Below, one piece after another: positions 22,840-34,969 of a stretch of 64,000 nucleotides of DNA; position 1 is the stretch's first letter, and each line of letters begins with the position of its first letter. The notes beneath the pieces are model-generated. The model was given only the letters and a program-made list of their open reading frames with translations, was not told the origin of the DNA and ran no database searches. A program made the translations under genes and the position numbers. The DNA comes from Tamarix chinensis (taxonomy: Eukaryota > Streptophyta > Magnoliopsida > Caryophyllales > Tamaricaceae). The stretch is from the NCBI GenBank assembly GCA_030549775.1, contig CM060173.1, positions 31,428,110 to 31,492,109 on the forward strand, given 5' to 3'.

Positions 22840-23688
22840 TACTAAGCCTGAGATCAAACTACTCACACAGACAAGAGCAAAGCTTAGTTTTGTGTTGACG
22901 CGAAGAGCAATGACCGGGTACTTAAGTATGTTCTAAAAGTTGCGTCGCAGCGCACCCAATGTCCTTTCCCTGCAATTTCTTGGGATCCCTACCCCGGCCC
23001 TCCGCCACTGCTCAGTAGAAATTTTTTTTGCTTACTTTCTGTCCAAAAAAAAAAAATTATTACTAATGTCAACTAAAAAAACTGAGGGAGTATATCATTA
23101 AATTTTTATGTATAAGAGAATTATTTTAAAAATCAAAAATTTATTTTTTTATTTTTTTAATTATATATCGATTATATATTTTATTATATTTTAATAAAAG
23201 ATATTAGTATAATTTTGAAATTATTGTTATTACTTTATTAAAATGTATTTAAAACAAAAACAACTTTCTTTTTCATATATATGGTATAATTAAATATTCT
23301 ACTAACTTTTTGTAAAATACACATTTTCTATCTTATATATAATTAAACTATAGATAAAATAAACCAATTATAAATACAAATTTAAAAGAAATTTAAAAAC
23401 TATACCAAAAATTATGGAAAATTTATGAAATTCCAAAATAAATTTCACAAAAAAAAAGGTTCAAGAAACTTTCACAAAAAAAAAACAGAAACTTATAAAA
23501 CATTACAAAATTTTCTAAAAATTTATATAATATTCTAGATTCCAATGAACATTCTAAACAGTACTACATAATCAATATACACTATATATTCTTACTCATC
23601 TTTTATTTTGTATGGGAAGGAATATGAATATCAATACAATAAAATCCAAGTAAGACTAGAAAAATGCATGCCCCGGCCCTGTGGTTTG
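22840..23688. other. Upstream flank of SWEET A
   Basis: No gene is seen. It is collinear with 57778-58610 of arm C. A remnant 'actgagggagta' at 23080-23091 recalls Stowaway/mariner MITE ends but is absent from arm C and too short to call. Poly-A-rich tracts lie at 23045-23056 and 23450-23490. Confidence 0.5.
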
Positions 23689-23933
23689 CAGTAATGCTAC
23701 GTACCCAGATGGAAAAATCAAACTAAAATCCAAATGGGCCCCACTTATTAGTTTTCCTATGAAAGTACAATGGAGTGAAGGAGTGCTTCTGTAATTTACA
23801 GGAAATAAATTTTAATTTAAATAAGGTTTTCAGATAACTAAAACGTATCCCGCAAGCTTTACCTCCACTATCTTTTTTAATTTTTTTCTCCTGTGATGGA
23901 ACTGCGGGCTCGTTTCTTTTTTGTCAAAATTCA
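23689..23933 (+). repeat. Left terminal inverted repeat of the MULE
   Basis: About 245 bases match the reverse complement of 29179-29419 and 29733-29746. Shared landmarks are 'ccccacttattagttttcct', 'aaaacgtatccc' and 'tcgtttctttt'. The inner limit is the loss of similarity after GTCAAAATTC. Confidence 0.85.
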
Positions 23934-24913
23934 CTGGTAGCTGCGTTTTTCATTTTCGCCATTGTCCGCAGCCTCTGTTTGCCTCTGCTGTTGTATATCT
24001 TCTCCATGCCCAACAATCTTCGGTATCTGCAAGTAACAATAAATTATATCAATATTTGATTTGAATACTTATATAATAACTTGTAGTATCAAATAAATTT
24101 TTAAGAGTATAAATTATCAACCCATTGACTGAAGAAGAAAAATAATTGTGGACTACTATATTGAGGATAAATTGCTACTACCAAAACCTCAAATTTATTC
24201 ATTGCTCTCCAAGAGCTATAAACTTATTATTCTTTTCTCTTGATTTTATTCAATAATGCTATCAACAAGTAAAAGTATTGCATCCTGTATGATTATACAG
24301 ATAATAATAAAGATGTGAAGAGTTTAGAGTGTAAATATACCTTTTTGGTTTCTGAAGCAAAGTTCAAAGTATCAAGATAATGAAGTGAAAAACTGAGTTA
24401 AAAACTATGTTTTTAAGTGCTGGCTACTATATTCTATGATTTACAAAGAGTGATATACAATATTCTTTATATTAAATAGTAATATACTGTCTTTGTATAT
24501 GTCTTGATTTAGTTTGTACCATTGCAGGCTCTTCTACCTCACTTGACTTAGAAATACAAGAGTTTGAGAAGGTAGATGGATGTTTATAATGTCATGCAAT
24601 GTTTGTAGTTTCTTTTTGCCATCAATATTATAAGTCCTCTTTTATATGGGATTATTTTTTATCATTCTGTGTACATATCATATTTGTCTGAACATGTTTT
24701 TAATATTGATGGACTCTACATCATTATCAAAGAGATGTTTAATAGATTGAAATTGACACAAGGCTTTCATCCTTTTACTTTTTTGTGTTAATGAAGGTGT
24801 ATGAAGTTGGTCATATCCCTTCTTCCTTTTTTGTACATATGGCTTTTCATAGGTGAAGTTGTGGATCTTTATATTCATTTCAATTCTAATTAATAACTAA
24901 AATTGCATTATTT

Positions 24914-27610
24914 ATGTCAGAAAATATGGACTCAAATTTCAGAGAAGCTAATAGAGAATTAGATTCCGAAATGGAAGAAATTCATCGAGAATTAGATTTG
25001 GAAGTGGGTGAAGAGCATCGAGAGTTGGATTTAATAATGGTAGAGGATCAAGATGTTGAAATGGAAGTTGAAAATGTAAATGAGGTGATGGCTCCGAGCA
25101 AGAATATGATTTTTTTTATTCTGAAATGGCAACCCGTAGTGTCTATGCTTCATATGCAGAATCTCAAGGATTTGGTGTGGTGATTGCAAATTCACAAAAG
25201 AGAGAAGGAATAAAATGTTGGGTACATTTCCAATGTCATAAGGGCGGATTGCCTAAGAACTCCATTGATCCTTCAGCCAGTAACCCAACAACTAAATCAA
25301 ATTGCAAAGCATCAATGAAAATTGCAAAGTAAATTGATGAAAAGTGGAAAGTAACTGCAATCAATCTAGAGCACAACCATCCTATGAATCATGAATATAC
25401 TAAATACTTGAGGTGCTACAGGAAGATTCCACCCCATGTGCAAAGAAATATTGAGTTGAATCGTGAGGTGAGAATCAAGATTAATCAAATGATCAACTCA
25501 TTCGATCGGAGTGCAGGGGGTGTCAAGATAGAACATGGACGGAAAAGGATGCTCGTAATCACAATGATAAAGTCAGGCGACATGACCTCAAAGGAGGAGA
25601 TGCTCAAGCAATGTTGCAATATTTCAAAAAGATGCAAGCAGACAATAAGAAATTTTTCTATTCCATTGATTTGGATGAAGAAAATTATCTTACAAAAGTA
25701 TTTTGGGCAGATGCTAGGAGTCGGGAGGCATACAAGGAATTTGGAGATGTTGTGACATTTGACACTACTTATCTTGTCAACATGTATGCAATGCCTTTTG
25801 CGCCATTTGTTGGTGTTAACCATCATGGTCAATCCACGCTTTTTGGATGTGGCTTACTAACACAAGAGGATACAGATTCTTTTGTTTGGTTGTTTGAGGC
25901 ATGGCTTGCTTGCATGTCCAACATTCATTCAAAGGCCATCATAATTGATCAGAGTAGGGCAATGCAAAACGCCATTAGTAAAGTATTTCCCCAAACTAAA
26001 CATCGATGGTGCATGTGGCATATTATGAAGAAAATCCTAGAAAATTTCAAGTCATATTCTATGTATGAAGAAATCCAACGTAACATCAATAATGTAGTGT
26101 ATGATTCTTTGACTGCACAAGCTTTTGAGGACAATTGGGGTGAATTGATAGAAAATTATAGCCTAGAAAACAATGAGTGGTTGTGTTCAATGTTTGATGA
26201 GCGCAAACGATGGGTACCAAAATTTGTCAAAGACACATTTTGGGCCGGTGTCTACAACTTAAAGGAGTGAAAGTATGAATGCATTCTTTGATGGCTACGT
26301 TCACTCAAAAACGACACTGAAAGAATTTGCAGAGCAATATGAAAATGCATTACGTAATAAGGTCCAAAAAGAAGAAGAAGCAGACTCTAAGTCCTTGAAC
26401 GCATAATATCAAAGCATGTCCCCATTTGGCTTTGAGCGTCAATATCAGGTTGCATACACAAATAAAAAATACAAGTTATTCCGGAAACAATTTGTAGATA
26501 CACTTGCGTGTCGGTTGCATGATGGGTTTGTTGTTGATGGAGTTGAGCAATATTCTATTGATCATTGTCTTCATGTTGGTAAGTCTGGGCCAGGTACAAA
26601 GGTTGTTCGCTTCACTGTTCATTTCAACGAAACAACAAAAGAATCCAGTTGTATTTGTAGGTTGTTCGAGAGTAGTGGCATGATATGTTCGCATATATTA
26701 AGTATTTGGAGTAAAAAGATGTTGCGCGAAGTACCAGAAAAATATATTCTACATCAATGGCATAAAAATGTGGCTAGGAGTCACACGAATTTGAGATTAA
26801 GTTACACTAATTGGGAAAAAAAACTGAATGGCGCCGTCTTGATGAGTTGCAAGACTTATTCAATAAGGTTGCTGATAGAGTGATATTTTCCGAAGAAAAA
26901 AGTCGGTGGCTCAAGGGGATTTTATTACAAGCTATTGAGTCAAGTAACCAAGGGATTTCAAGCAATATGTCATCGGTGAAACCTATCCAAGTTGTTGAAA
27001 GTTTAGAATATCAGTTGAATGTCATCGGCAATCCTAGTCGTGGTACTAAACGAGGGCGGCCAGAAAAGTTGAGGAAGATCTCTCTTGCTGAGAAAGCAAC
27101 AAAAGAGAAGAGAAAAAAATTTCAATCTTCAATGTCTGAAACGCAGGTTACATACTCTATATCTTCCTATATAATTAACTTTATGAATATTTTTTTCTCT
27201 TTTACTCTAAACTTAAGTTATTTGTCAATGGCTCTTAAGGTCTAGCTTTTATTACAGGTCACAGATCCTTTTCACCAGTTGTCGGATATGGGCTTAGAAA
27301 TAGCTCCGCCCTTGACAATCCCTTCCACACAGGTAAATATATTTTCTACTTTATTATATTGTTTAAATTTTGTTGTTCTCTTTTGTTTTACAATTTAGAT
27401 AATTTTGTTTACACAAGATTTTTTTTACTAAGTTTAGTTCTTTTGTTACCTATGTCGATTTGATTTTTTTTCTTCTTAGTCTTTTAAAGTTTACTTTTGA
27501 GCCAAGCTCCTATAAATAAGTACACGACTTACATCAAATTAACACTAGTGTAATGTTTCTCGCTTTTTTCTTCTTCTCAGGATTCCCAAGCTGGGGCTGC
27601 TTTTTATTGA
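24914..27610 (+). pseudogene. FAR1/FHY3-related MULE transposase, decayed
   Basis: The parts occur in family order. First is an acidic N-terminus with three RELD-containing repeats (24914-25090). Next is a FAR1 DNA-binding zinc region (KCWVHFQCHKGG...HNHP, 25126-25390). The MULE transposase core follows, with Asp in VTFDTTY and IIIDQSRA, RWCMWHI, and a Glu-containing NEWL..WVP.F..DTFWAG segment (25611-26250). A SWIM zinc finger (CICRLFESSGMICSH, near 26650-26695) comes after it. A Lys/Arg-rich tail and short last exons end ...AGAAFY-stop at 27610. Lesions are a frameshift in a T run near 25112, a stop at 25330, a frameshift near 25535, a frameshift at about 26250, a Gln-to-stop change in VSTT*RSESMNAFF at about 26264, and stops near 26403. 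The last intron acceptor is at about 27580. It would have catalysed MULE transposition and now cannot. Confidence 0.85.
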
Positions 27611-27836
27611 TCTAAATGCACTGCCAAATACTTGAAAATCAAGTTCTTTTAATGTATTTTTAAAATATTATGCTGGTTTATTAGGTTCTTCCTAAATTTA
27701 GCTTTTGTTGATGGAAACTAAAGGACTTAGATCGATGGAATGTCTTAGTAATTCTGTTTGTTCTATTTCATTGTTCATGATCACAAGCAATCATGTTTAA
27801 AAAAAATTGTGCAGACTTTTGATTATAGATTCCGAC

Positions 27837-28634
27837 TCAACCCCTTCGACAGGTGCTATCATCACAAAGCACTTCCATTTGAAGTGCCATTTTGTTTAAT
27901 TCAAAGCATGATGAGATTTCAGTTGATACAGATATAGACGAGTCGGTCCCAATTACAGCCCAAGGGTCAATGTATGAGGGAGTGTGACGGCCTCCAGCTT
28001 CAAATCCTATAACCATAATCTCATTTAGTTATTTTGTTAATTACTCTTGAACATACAAACAAGGAAAAAAGATAATTAAATGTAACTGAGTGATATATTG
28101 CTATCAAGACGCCAAACTGACCAAACAATACATGACAACCCACGATTGTTTCTTAAAGTACCAATAAGCACAGTGTTTTTTAAATTTAATTCTCCTTTAT
28201 TCTAATCGATTCTTCTATTAATTGACTCATAGAAATACCTCTGTTGCTAACAAGTTCTGCCCACAAGCCCCCAGCTCCAGCATGATTAATTTCCTACACG
28301 AAAGGAATTATAGGAAGCACATACATCATTTAATGCAGATGGTGTGAACAAAGGATATTAAATGCAACGAACAATGGACTTAAAGTCCCAAACAAAATGA
28401 AGGGAACTTTGGTCACTAAAATCAATGGAATTAAATACAGCGAGTTCAGCTCACCTCAAAGAATATCCCAAATAATTTTTCAGGAATAGGACGTTCAGAT
28501 GCCTCGGAAGCATTCACAACAATTTCTGCTGTCTGATTTTGTCCAAGATGATAACCATGACAATTGCACAGAGTTGCAGTGCTAATTAAGCAGAGAAGTA
28601 AAAGAATGAAGTTGCCTTTGTAGGAAACCATCAC
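27837..28634 (-). pseudogene. Captured alpha-L-arabinofuranosidase (GH51) fragment, exons 1-3
   Basis: Exon 1 (28455-28634) starts at ATG 28634 and encodes a signal-peptide-like N-terminus and then ASERPIPEKLFGIFFE. Exon 2 (28239-28293) encodes EINHAGAGGLWAELVSNR. Exon 3 (27837-28006) encodes GFEAGGRHTPSYIDPWAVIG and then MEVLCDDSTCRRG followed by a stop. The phases join and all junctions have GT/AG or close equivalents, so introns were kept and the piece came from genomic DNA. About 134 of some 650-700 residues remain. The catalytic core is absent, so no enzyme activity is expected; the family normally releases arabinose from cell-wall arabinans and arabinoxylans. It lies tail to tail with the transposase inside the MULE. 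Confidence 0.85.
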
Positions 28635-29178
28635 TCTGTTTTAGCATTAATATTCCAATATAGTCTAAACAAAATCACAAGAATGCCACTTTAGCCATAT
28701 ATAATACCCATGACAACGAAAATCTAATAAGGCCCTGTTCTCATTAGTTAATGATAACTGAAAATGAGTTGTTATTTTTATTTTACTGTTATTAATCTCA
28801 TAACTTTAAGTTTTTATTTATTTAAAAGTAATTTATTCAAAGTATATAAAGAGAATAATATAAAGTTTGTAAGAGTTTATTTGCTTACCATATTTCTTTA
28901 TATAATCTCTGATGCTATATAATATTCATAAAAAGTTTACTATTTATATTTTTTATCATTATTTATTGTAATTTTTTCAAATGAATTAATTAATATTGAA
29001 TATATACCTAAAAATATAGAGTTCACTTTATTTTAGATATTAAATCAACAATTCATAACAATCGTTAAAAGTGCCGCAAGTCACAGCATACGCCATCGTT
29101 TCCATATTAGGACAAACAGACAAGAAAATTATGGGTCATGCCCAACAATGTGTTTTTCTTTATTTAGAAGTGAAGCTT
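28635..29178. other. MULE interior between captured gene and right TIR
   Basis: No gene is seen. The sequence just right of 28634 may be the 5' leader or promoter of the captured gene on the minus strand. From 28730 to 29080 the stretch is plain AT-rich DNA. Confidence 0.4.
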
Positions 29179-29746
29179 GAATTTTGACCAAAAAGAAACG
29201 AGCCGGCAGTTCCATCACAAGAAAAAAAAATTAAAATAAAAATAGTGGAGGTGAAGCTTGTGGGATACGTTTTAGTTATCTGAATACCTTATTTAAATTA
29301 AAATTTATTTTCTATAAATTACAACTGCACTCCTACACTCCACCGTACTTTCATAGAAAAACTAATAAGTGGGGTCCATTTAAATTTTAGTTTGGTTTTT
29401 TTATCTGGGTACGTAGCATCTGTGTTGTACGGGGATGGGAAGAAACGCGGAAACGACATTTCTTAAAAAATTAAAAAATGGAGACGGCAGGAAACGTTAA
29501 AAAAATTATATATATATATACATATATATATATACATATTATATATATATATTTTAAAAATAAATTAAATTTATTAAAATTAAGAGAAAAAAATAAAAAA
29601 TTTCTAAAATTAATTCTTATATTAGTTAATTTTAATTATTAATAATTATATTTTAATTCAAAAATATTTTCGAAAAAGGAGACGTTTTTGGGATGGGAGA
29701 CGGCACCTATTTGCCGTCCCCGTGCATCACAGCGTAGCATTACTGC
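29179..29746 (-). repeat. Right terminal inverted repeat of the MULE (split by a MITE)
   Basis: It matches the left TIR in reverse complement from 29179 to 29419 and, after the MITE at 29420-29732, from 29733 to 29746 (CGTAGCATTACTGC). The MITE's 8-bp duplication lies within TIR sequence, so the MITE arrived after the MULE. Confidence 0.85.
29420..29732. mobile_element. 313-bp hAT-type MITE inside the MULE TIR
   Basis: The termini are CTGTGTTGTACGG and CCGTGCATCACAG, with a perfect 8-bp flanking repeat CGTAGCAT (29412-29419 and 29733-29740). It shares its ends and 'cggaaacgacattt' with the element at 22597-22831, so both belong to one family. The interior has a TA-rich tract at 29507-29553. 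Confidence 0.85.
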
Positions 29747-29945
29747 CACACAGTTTGTATCATAGAGAAAGTCGGCGTTGGCGTTTGTTTCACATTTCTT
29801 TTCTCGTCAGTCATTCAGCGGGACATCAGTACGGACCGGTTACTTAGCGAACACGGGTCTGCACTTATTGCTGGCGGAGTGCATGGCAGCTTCGCAATTA
29901 GCTACGGTTGTCCTTGTTCAGAGTATCGCGCGCACACTGGTTATA

Positions 29946-30600
29946 TGTTTCCCCAAAAAAAAAAAAAAAAAAAAGACTACGGTTTAACCAGAGTATATGT
30001 CCTCGATCCGCGGTCAAAGCATCATACCCACTAAGGTTGTTGATATCTAAGGAAGTCAAGCGTGCAAGGCAAAAGGACGGGAAAGGAGAAAAAAAAATTT
30101 AGACGAGAAATCAACGTATGCAATGAACAAGTATATCTATATGCGTATTTGTATTGCATAGGAAAATCTAAATCATTATCCAAATCCGTATTCATTAACA
30201 CGTCTATATCTGTATTCATTGGATATCCATTATCCGATGAGTTATTCGTTTATCCATTAATGGATATTATCCAACCGATAAATCTATTACCTAACAGATA
30301 AACTCATTTAGAGTTAAGCCAAATGAAAATTTTATCCTTAATTTATATTATATTTATTTTAAAATTAAGGATAAAAGAGTAATTACATATAGAATAAACG
30401 GATACGGATATAATTATTGGTACGGGTATAGATATCTCATACATACTCATATCCGTATCCGAACCTGACTAATATTTTTTTTTAATCTTCTATATCCATA
30501 TCCGTATCCGTTTAAGTATCCGTTGGATAAAATCTAAATAATTTCGGATAAAATCCGTCATGTTTATATCCTTAAAACTTCAGCAATAGGTGGCACATGC
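29946..30600. repeat. Dispersed repeat with 'catatccgtatccg' motifs
   Basis: After a poly-A run (29955-29973), the segment 30150-30575 contains many forms of 'atatccgtatccg' on one side and 'cggatacggatata' on the other. This inverted arrangement suggests a degenerate foldback or transposon fragment. No target duplication was identified. Overlapping short frames are not supported as genes. Confidence 0.4.
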
Positions 30601-32203
30601 TATAAAAATGACGCGAAGAAAAAACTTAATGGATGAACTTTTTTAATTGAGAATGTGATTGTAATTTTAGTAAAAATGGTTACTAAATATAAAAAATTTA
30701 GTGGTTATATTTATTTTCTTATTATAAAAAAATAAATTCGGAACTAATTAGATATGAAAAAAAAATTGTGAGGAAGGGATCATAAATTTACCATAGAAAA
30801 TTATTTTTCGTGATAAACTCATCATGAATGTATCACAGGAAAAAATATTTTGTGGCCAACTTATCATAAATTACTATGAGAAAGTTCTTTTGTGACCAAA
30901 TTAATACGAATTTACCATGAAAATATACTTTGTTATGGCTAAAGTGCCACAAATTTGGCACAAAAAAAGAGGCTTTCTTGGCTAAATCACCATAAAGTTG
31001 CCAAAAAAAGATATTGCCGTGGCTAGCTCGTCATGAATTGTCTACGAAAAGTTGTTTTATGGCTATCTTGCCACAAGTTGGTCACAAAAATATATTTTAG
31101 TATCTGAATTGCCACAATATTGCAACAAAAAGATATTTCTGTGGCTAATTTATCATGAAAAGATATTTTCGTAGCCAACTTGTCATGAATTTGCTATAAA
31201 AAGATATTTTTTCAACTAATTTGCCATAAATTTGCTACAGAAAGATATTTATAGCTAACTCGCCACAAATTTATTTTGAAAAGATATTTATGTGGCTAAC
31301 ATGCCACAAAATGACATTTTGGTGGCATACTTGCCACGAATTTATAATAAATATATATTTTTGTGATAGACTCAATCTTAGATGTCATACAAAAAAAATT
31401 ATATGGCGAAAGCTAATACCTTTTTAGCTATAACTCAAAAATAAATAAAAATATAATTGTAGAATGAATTAATTTGATTAAGTTTTTTTTTTAAATGTAC
31501 AATACATTACATTTTCATTGTAGCATTTTGATTATTTTGAACAAATAGTAAAATTAACTAATTATTAATTTGGATCATAGCTTAAATGTATATAAAAGTT
31601 ATTAACTAATATATATATAATTTAGATGTTAATATGCTAAAGTAAACACCATATTAAAAATTAACTAGGTCATTTAAAAATAATTATAGTACATTATTGG
31701 TACATTTTCTATCTTTTATTTTTAACTAATTTGAATAAAAATTCATATTAGTTTGTATCCTAAATTAAATATGTATATAAACTATGGAATAGTAAATAAT
31801 ATATAGACATATAGAGACATACAAACATATATATCACTATAGTGTGGTCATACTTACCAAAAAAAATACTATGGTTATAAGAAAAATGTTATTTGAAATA
31901 TGAACCAAATGTATAATTATGTAAACAAATGTGCACGTGACCAATTGAAAATTATATATACGTAATATCTAATATAAGCAATGTATAATTAAGATAGATT
32001 AAAATGTTTGATACAACTGTTTATATAAATAAAATGTACATTTATTATGGAAAGTCAATAGTTAAAGAACTTTGCAGTTAAGCGTGTTTAAATTAAAATA
32101 GTTTAAGGATGGACGACCTCACGGGAATTTTATTAGGAAACATGTTATAACTACTCACCATTAGTATTGAGATGATGTTTACCCACGATAATAAAATGAA
32201 GCG

Positions 32204-32279
<76 letters not shown>

Positions 32280-32732
32280 ATCAATACGTGCACCACAAAA
32301 TTACTTGTGGTTATTATTATTGTTTTTATCGATATGTGCACAATGGAACTACTCATGTCTATCACCATGTGTGCTACGTGACTACTTCTGGCCATTGCCA
32401 TGGACATCATTAGACATCTCGTGGGCATTGACATGTGTGCCACATGACTACTCGTGGGCACTAGCAAGTGTGCCACGGGACTACTCGTGACTATTATACC
32501 ATATTTCATAAGACTATTTATAGCTATCGAGATATGGATCACCAATTATTTGTGGATAATTTCATCAATTGAAGCCACCAAATCATTTTTCCCATAGCTA
32601 ACATTTTTGTCATATGCTTATAGGCCACAAAATGTGATGTCTAAAATTTTCGTGGCAAAATATTATAGCTACGAAAATTTTACTTATTAGCCATGACTGT
32701 ACTTATGGCCTATATGATGATTTGTTGTAGTA
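30601..32732. mobile_element. CACTA-like non-autonomous element with GTGGCTAA/GCCACAAATT subterminal repeats
   Basis: From 30780 to 31370, units of roughly 50-60 bases repeat 'gtggctaacttgccacaaat' followed by 'aaaagatattt'. Related sequence returns at 32560-32710. The right end reads TTGTTGTAGTA, close to the CACTACAACAA termini of CACTA elements (compare 53888-53899). The left terminus was not found. The interior (31380-32560) is AT-rich with an AAT/ATT palindrome at 32205-32277 and several 'gtgccac..gactactcgtgg' direct repeats near 32370-32490. No transposase is seen. Confidence 0.5.
32205..32277. repeat. (AAT)n-(ATT)n inverted microsatellite
   Basis: About 44 bases of AAT repeats run straight into about 29 bases of ATT repeats, so the tract can fold into a perfect hairpin with a stem of up to 29 bp. 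Poly-Ile frames on both strands come from this tract. Confidence 0.9.
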
Positions 32733-33689
32733 TGAGAGAAGTTTTATGGTGAGACAAACTCACCTAATAACATTTTAAGAATGAGGGGTGCCAAGGGAGT
32801 TAGACTTACTGACACATATCAGTCACCTAATGGAGGAGAATTATATCATTTATTATAATATTAGAGGATGAGAATGTAGAAATAACAAAGAGTAAGAGGT
32901 AAATTAAGGTGAAAATATTATTTTGAGTATATTGGAGAAGGTGATGAAAGAAAAAATTACATCCTACTACTGGTAACAAGAAACATCTTGCTTTTCATCA
33001 CTTGTAACACTCCCAAAATTCACTACTGAAAATTTTCATTTTATTAAAAGATTAGCAGAAGCAAAATAATAAATTGTGAATTTCGGGGATATTACCGCCA
33101 CACTTAGTACCAAACCGGTTCACTCATACCGTTCCAGTACCAAGTGCTAAGGCTAAAGAATGAAATATCAGTTGCTAGAAACTCAAATTATATTTAAAAT
33201 CAGAGTAGCACAAGTAAACAATTTTATAAGAATAGATTCCACCAATGGTGGTTACAAGAAAAAAATTACATTTAAACCAGACATTTAAAGGAGAAAGGGA
33301 AAGACCCTAACGGTTCCAAATTATCCTTACGCTCTTTCCCGTTGCCCACTCGAGTAGTACCTGAAAAAAACCTGCAAGGGACACTGCCCATTATATAGGC
33401 AGGGGCCTCACGAATGGAACCCTTCAATACTACGGTATTGAGTAACCCTTTAAAGTCACACTTAAAGGTAGGCCCGCAATGCAACACATAAAACGAAGCT
33501 ACATATATATATAATAAGATGTGCATACATATAACATTCACATCAGATATCAATAGGTCGTAAGGTACGATCGATACTTTCGGCCTTAAGCCATGTCATA
33601 GTGCAAAATCAATCCTTTCGAGCATTAAGCCATTAGTCCATCATTATTCAATCAACTCTCATATTTTATATCCATGTGAATGCGAAAAC

Positions 33690-34035
33690 TCCACTATTAT
33701 AGCCGGTGGATCGGTCACTTATAGGGCATAACGCACCTAACTACTATTATATGCCGGTGGATCGGTCTCGAAGACAAAATGCTCCTGGCCACTATTATGC
33801 CAGTGGATCGGTCTGGTCCTGACTCTTATGGTGTTCCACTATAATTACTTTACGTCTTCCCCATATCTTATTGTTATTATGTTTGGTTTATTAAGCTCGG
33901 GATCCCCCACTATTATAGTCGGTGGATCGGTCACTTATAGGGCATAACGCACCTAACCACTATTATATGCCGGTGGATCGGTCTCCAGAGCACCCCGGCA
34001 CCTGGCCACTATTATGCCAGTGGATCAGTCTGGGT
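33690..34035 (+). repeat. GGTGGATCGGTC repeat block in F3, duplicated
   Basis: A segment containing 'ccactattatagccggtgga' and then 'cacttatagggcataacgca' occurs twice, at about 33692-33762 and 33908-33980, each followed by further diverged units. The repeat is the same family as 5905-6340. Confidence 0.8.
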
Positions 34036-34969
34036 CCGGCTCAATAATATTCCACTTTAAGTATTTAGTGTCTTATTCGTATCTTATTCAAAAGTATTTC
34101 ACCCTTGACATGCATGTTACCGACCTCTACTTCTATCCTCCCGAGAGGACCCGTCTCATATCTTGAGACCTTTGCACCTCTTATCACACCCCGATATCCA
34201 TTCCCCCTTATGTCTACTCATAACAAAAACTCAACTCCTAAGGGTGTGGGTTGAGACCCATCACCTTACGACATTCAAATTCTCTCACTACCACTCTCTT
34301 GGGTTTTCCCTTGAAACCTTAATCGGGCCTATGTAGCCCAACCTTTCTTTTATCGTCCAATACCTCATCTCATTTAGTTTCAACCCAAATCCCATCACTC
34401 TACTCACCAATCATACATGTGACCGTAAAACCCTAGTTGGCCGCTCAAACCCTAACACCTTTCTTACGTAAGGATTATCCCATGCAAACCCTAGAAACCT
34501 CCCATGCAAGAGTTGCATCACTCATTCGTTTTGATCATAATCTCCTTCTATTTCCCCCCCCCCATGTATCATGAAATATTAAGGTCAATATTGTGTCCCC
34601 TTAGTCAACTCACTTCCCATTTATTCTTTTTTATCCTTTCACCCCATATCACATTATTAAATATCCTAGCATGCATGTCTTAGAGGGTCACATCAGATAA
34701 CATCGTACACATAATATATATAATCGTCATCCACATGCCGTAAGGAAGTCACACAAGCATACATCACTCGAAGTTGTACTACAAATGATTAATCATTAAG
34801 CATGAGGTACAAAATATGGCATAACACATGGCACATGAGGCATATAATACACACATTGTTGTTCTTAGCCACATCCCTACTCGGTTTGGGTTACCAAGTC
34901 GTCTCCTATGCTTTTTAGATCACCATTCACCCTTCATAATTGTTACCCTTGACATATTTCCCATTTTAG

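Larger units (their letters stand above)
23689..29746 (+). mobile_element. Mutator-like element (MULE) with long TIRs, FAR1-type transposase and captured gene
   Basis: Long terminal inverted repeats of about 245 bp (23689-23933 and 29179-29419 plus 29733-29746) start GCAGTAATGCTACGTACCCA. Inside are a plus-strand FAR1/FHY3-class transposase pseudogene (24914-27610) and three minus-strand exons of an alpha-L-arabinofuranosidase (27837-28634). Arm C has the uninterrupted site at about 58605-58615 ('ccctgtggtttgcatcagag'). The duplicated target is imperfect: TGGTTTGCA on the left against CAGTTTGTA on the right, 6 of 9. The right TIR is split by a 313-bp MITE. Transposase decay means it is no longer autonomous. 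Confidence 0.85.
12609..29945. other. Segmental duplication, arm A
   Basis: This segment is collinear in direct orientation with 45475-58800. Matching blocks include 12609-13770 with 45475-46640, 13780-17330 with 46650-48240, 17430-18750 with 48260-57430 (interrupted by a hAT element in arm C), 22280-23690 with 57480-58610, and 29747-29940 with 58605-58800. Differences are later insertions: a CACTA-like element at 18755, a MITE at 22597 and a MULE at 23689 in arm A, and a hAT containing a CACTA in arm C. The level of identity was not computed. Confidence 0.8.

Noticed and set aside
23064..23094. Stowaway-like terminus (TACTCCCTCAGTTTTTTT in reverse)
   Set aside because: Only about 30 bases, no partner TIR found nearby and absent from arm C.
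32093..32545. Frames of 69-150 codons with poly-isoleucine
   Set aside because: They translate the AAT/ATT microsatellite and have no other protein-like sequence.
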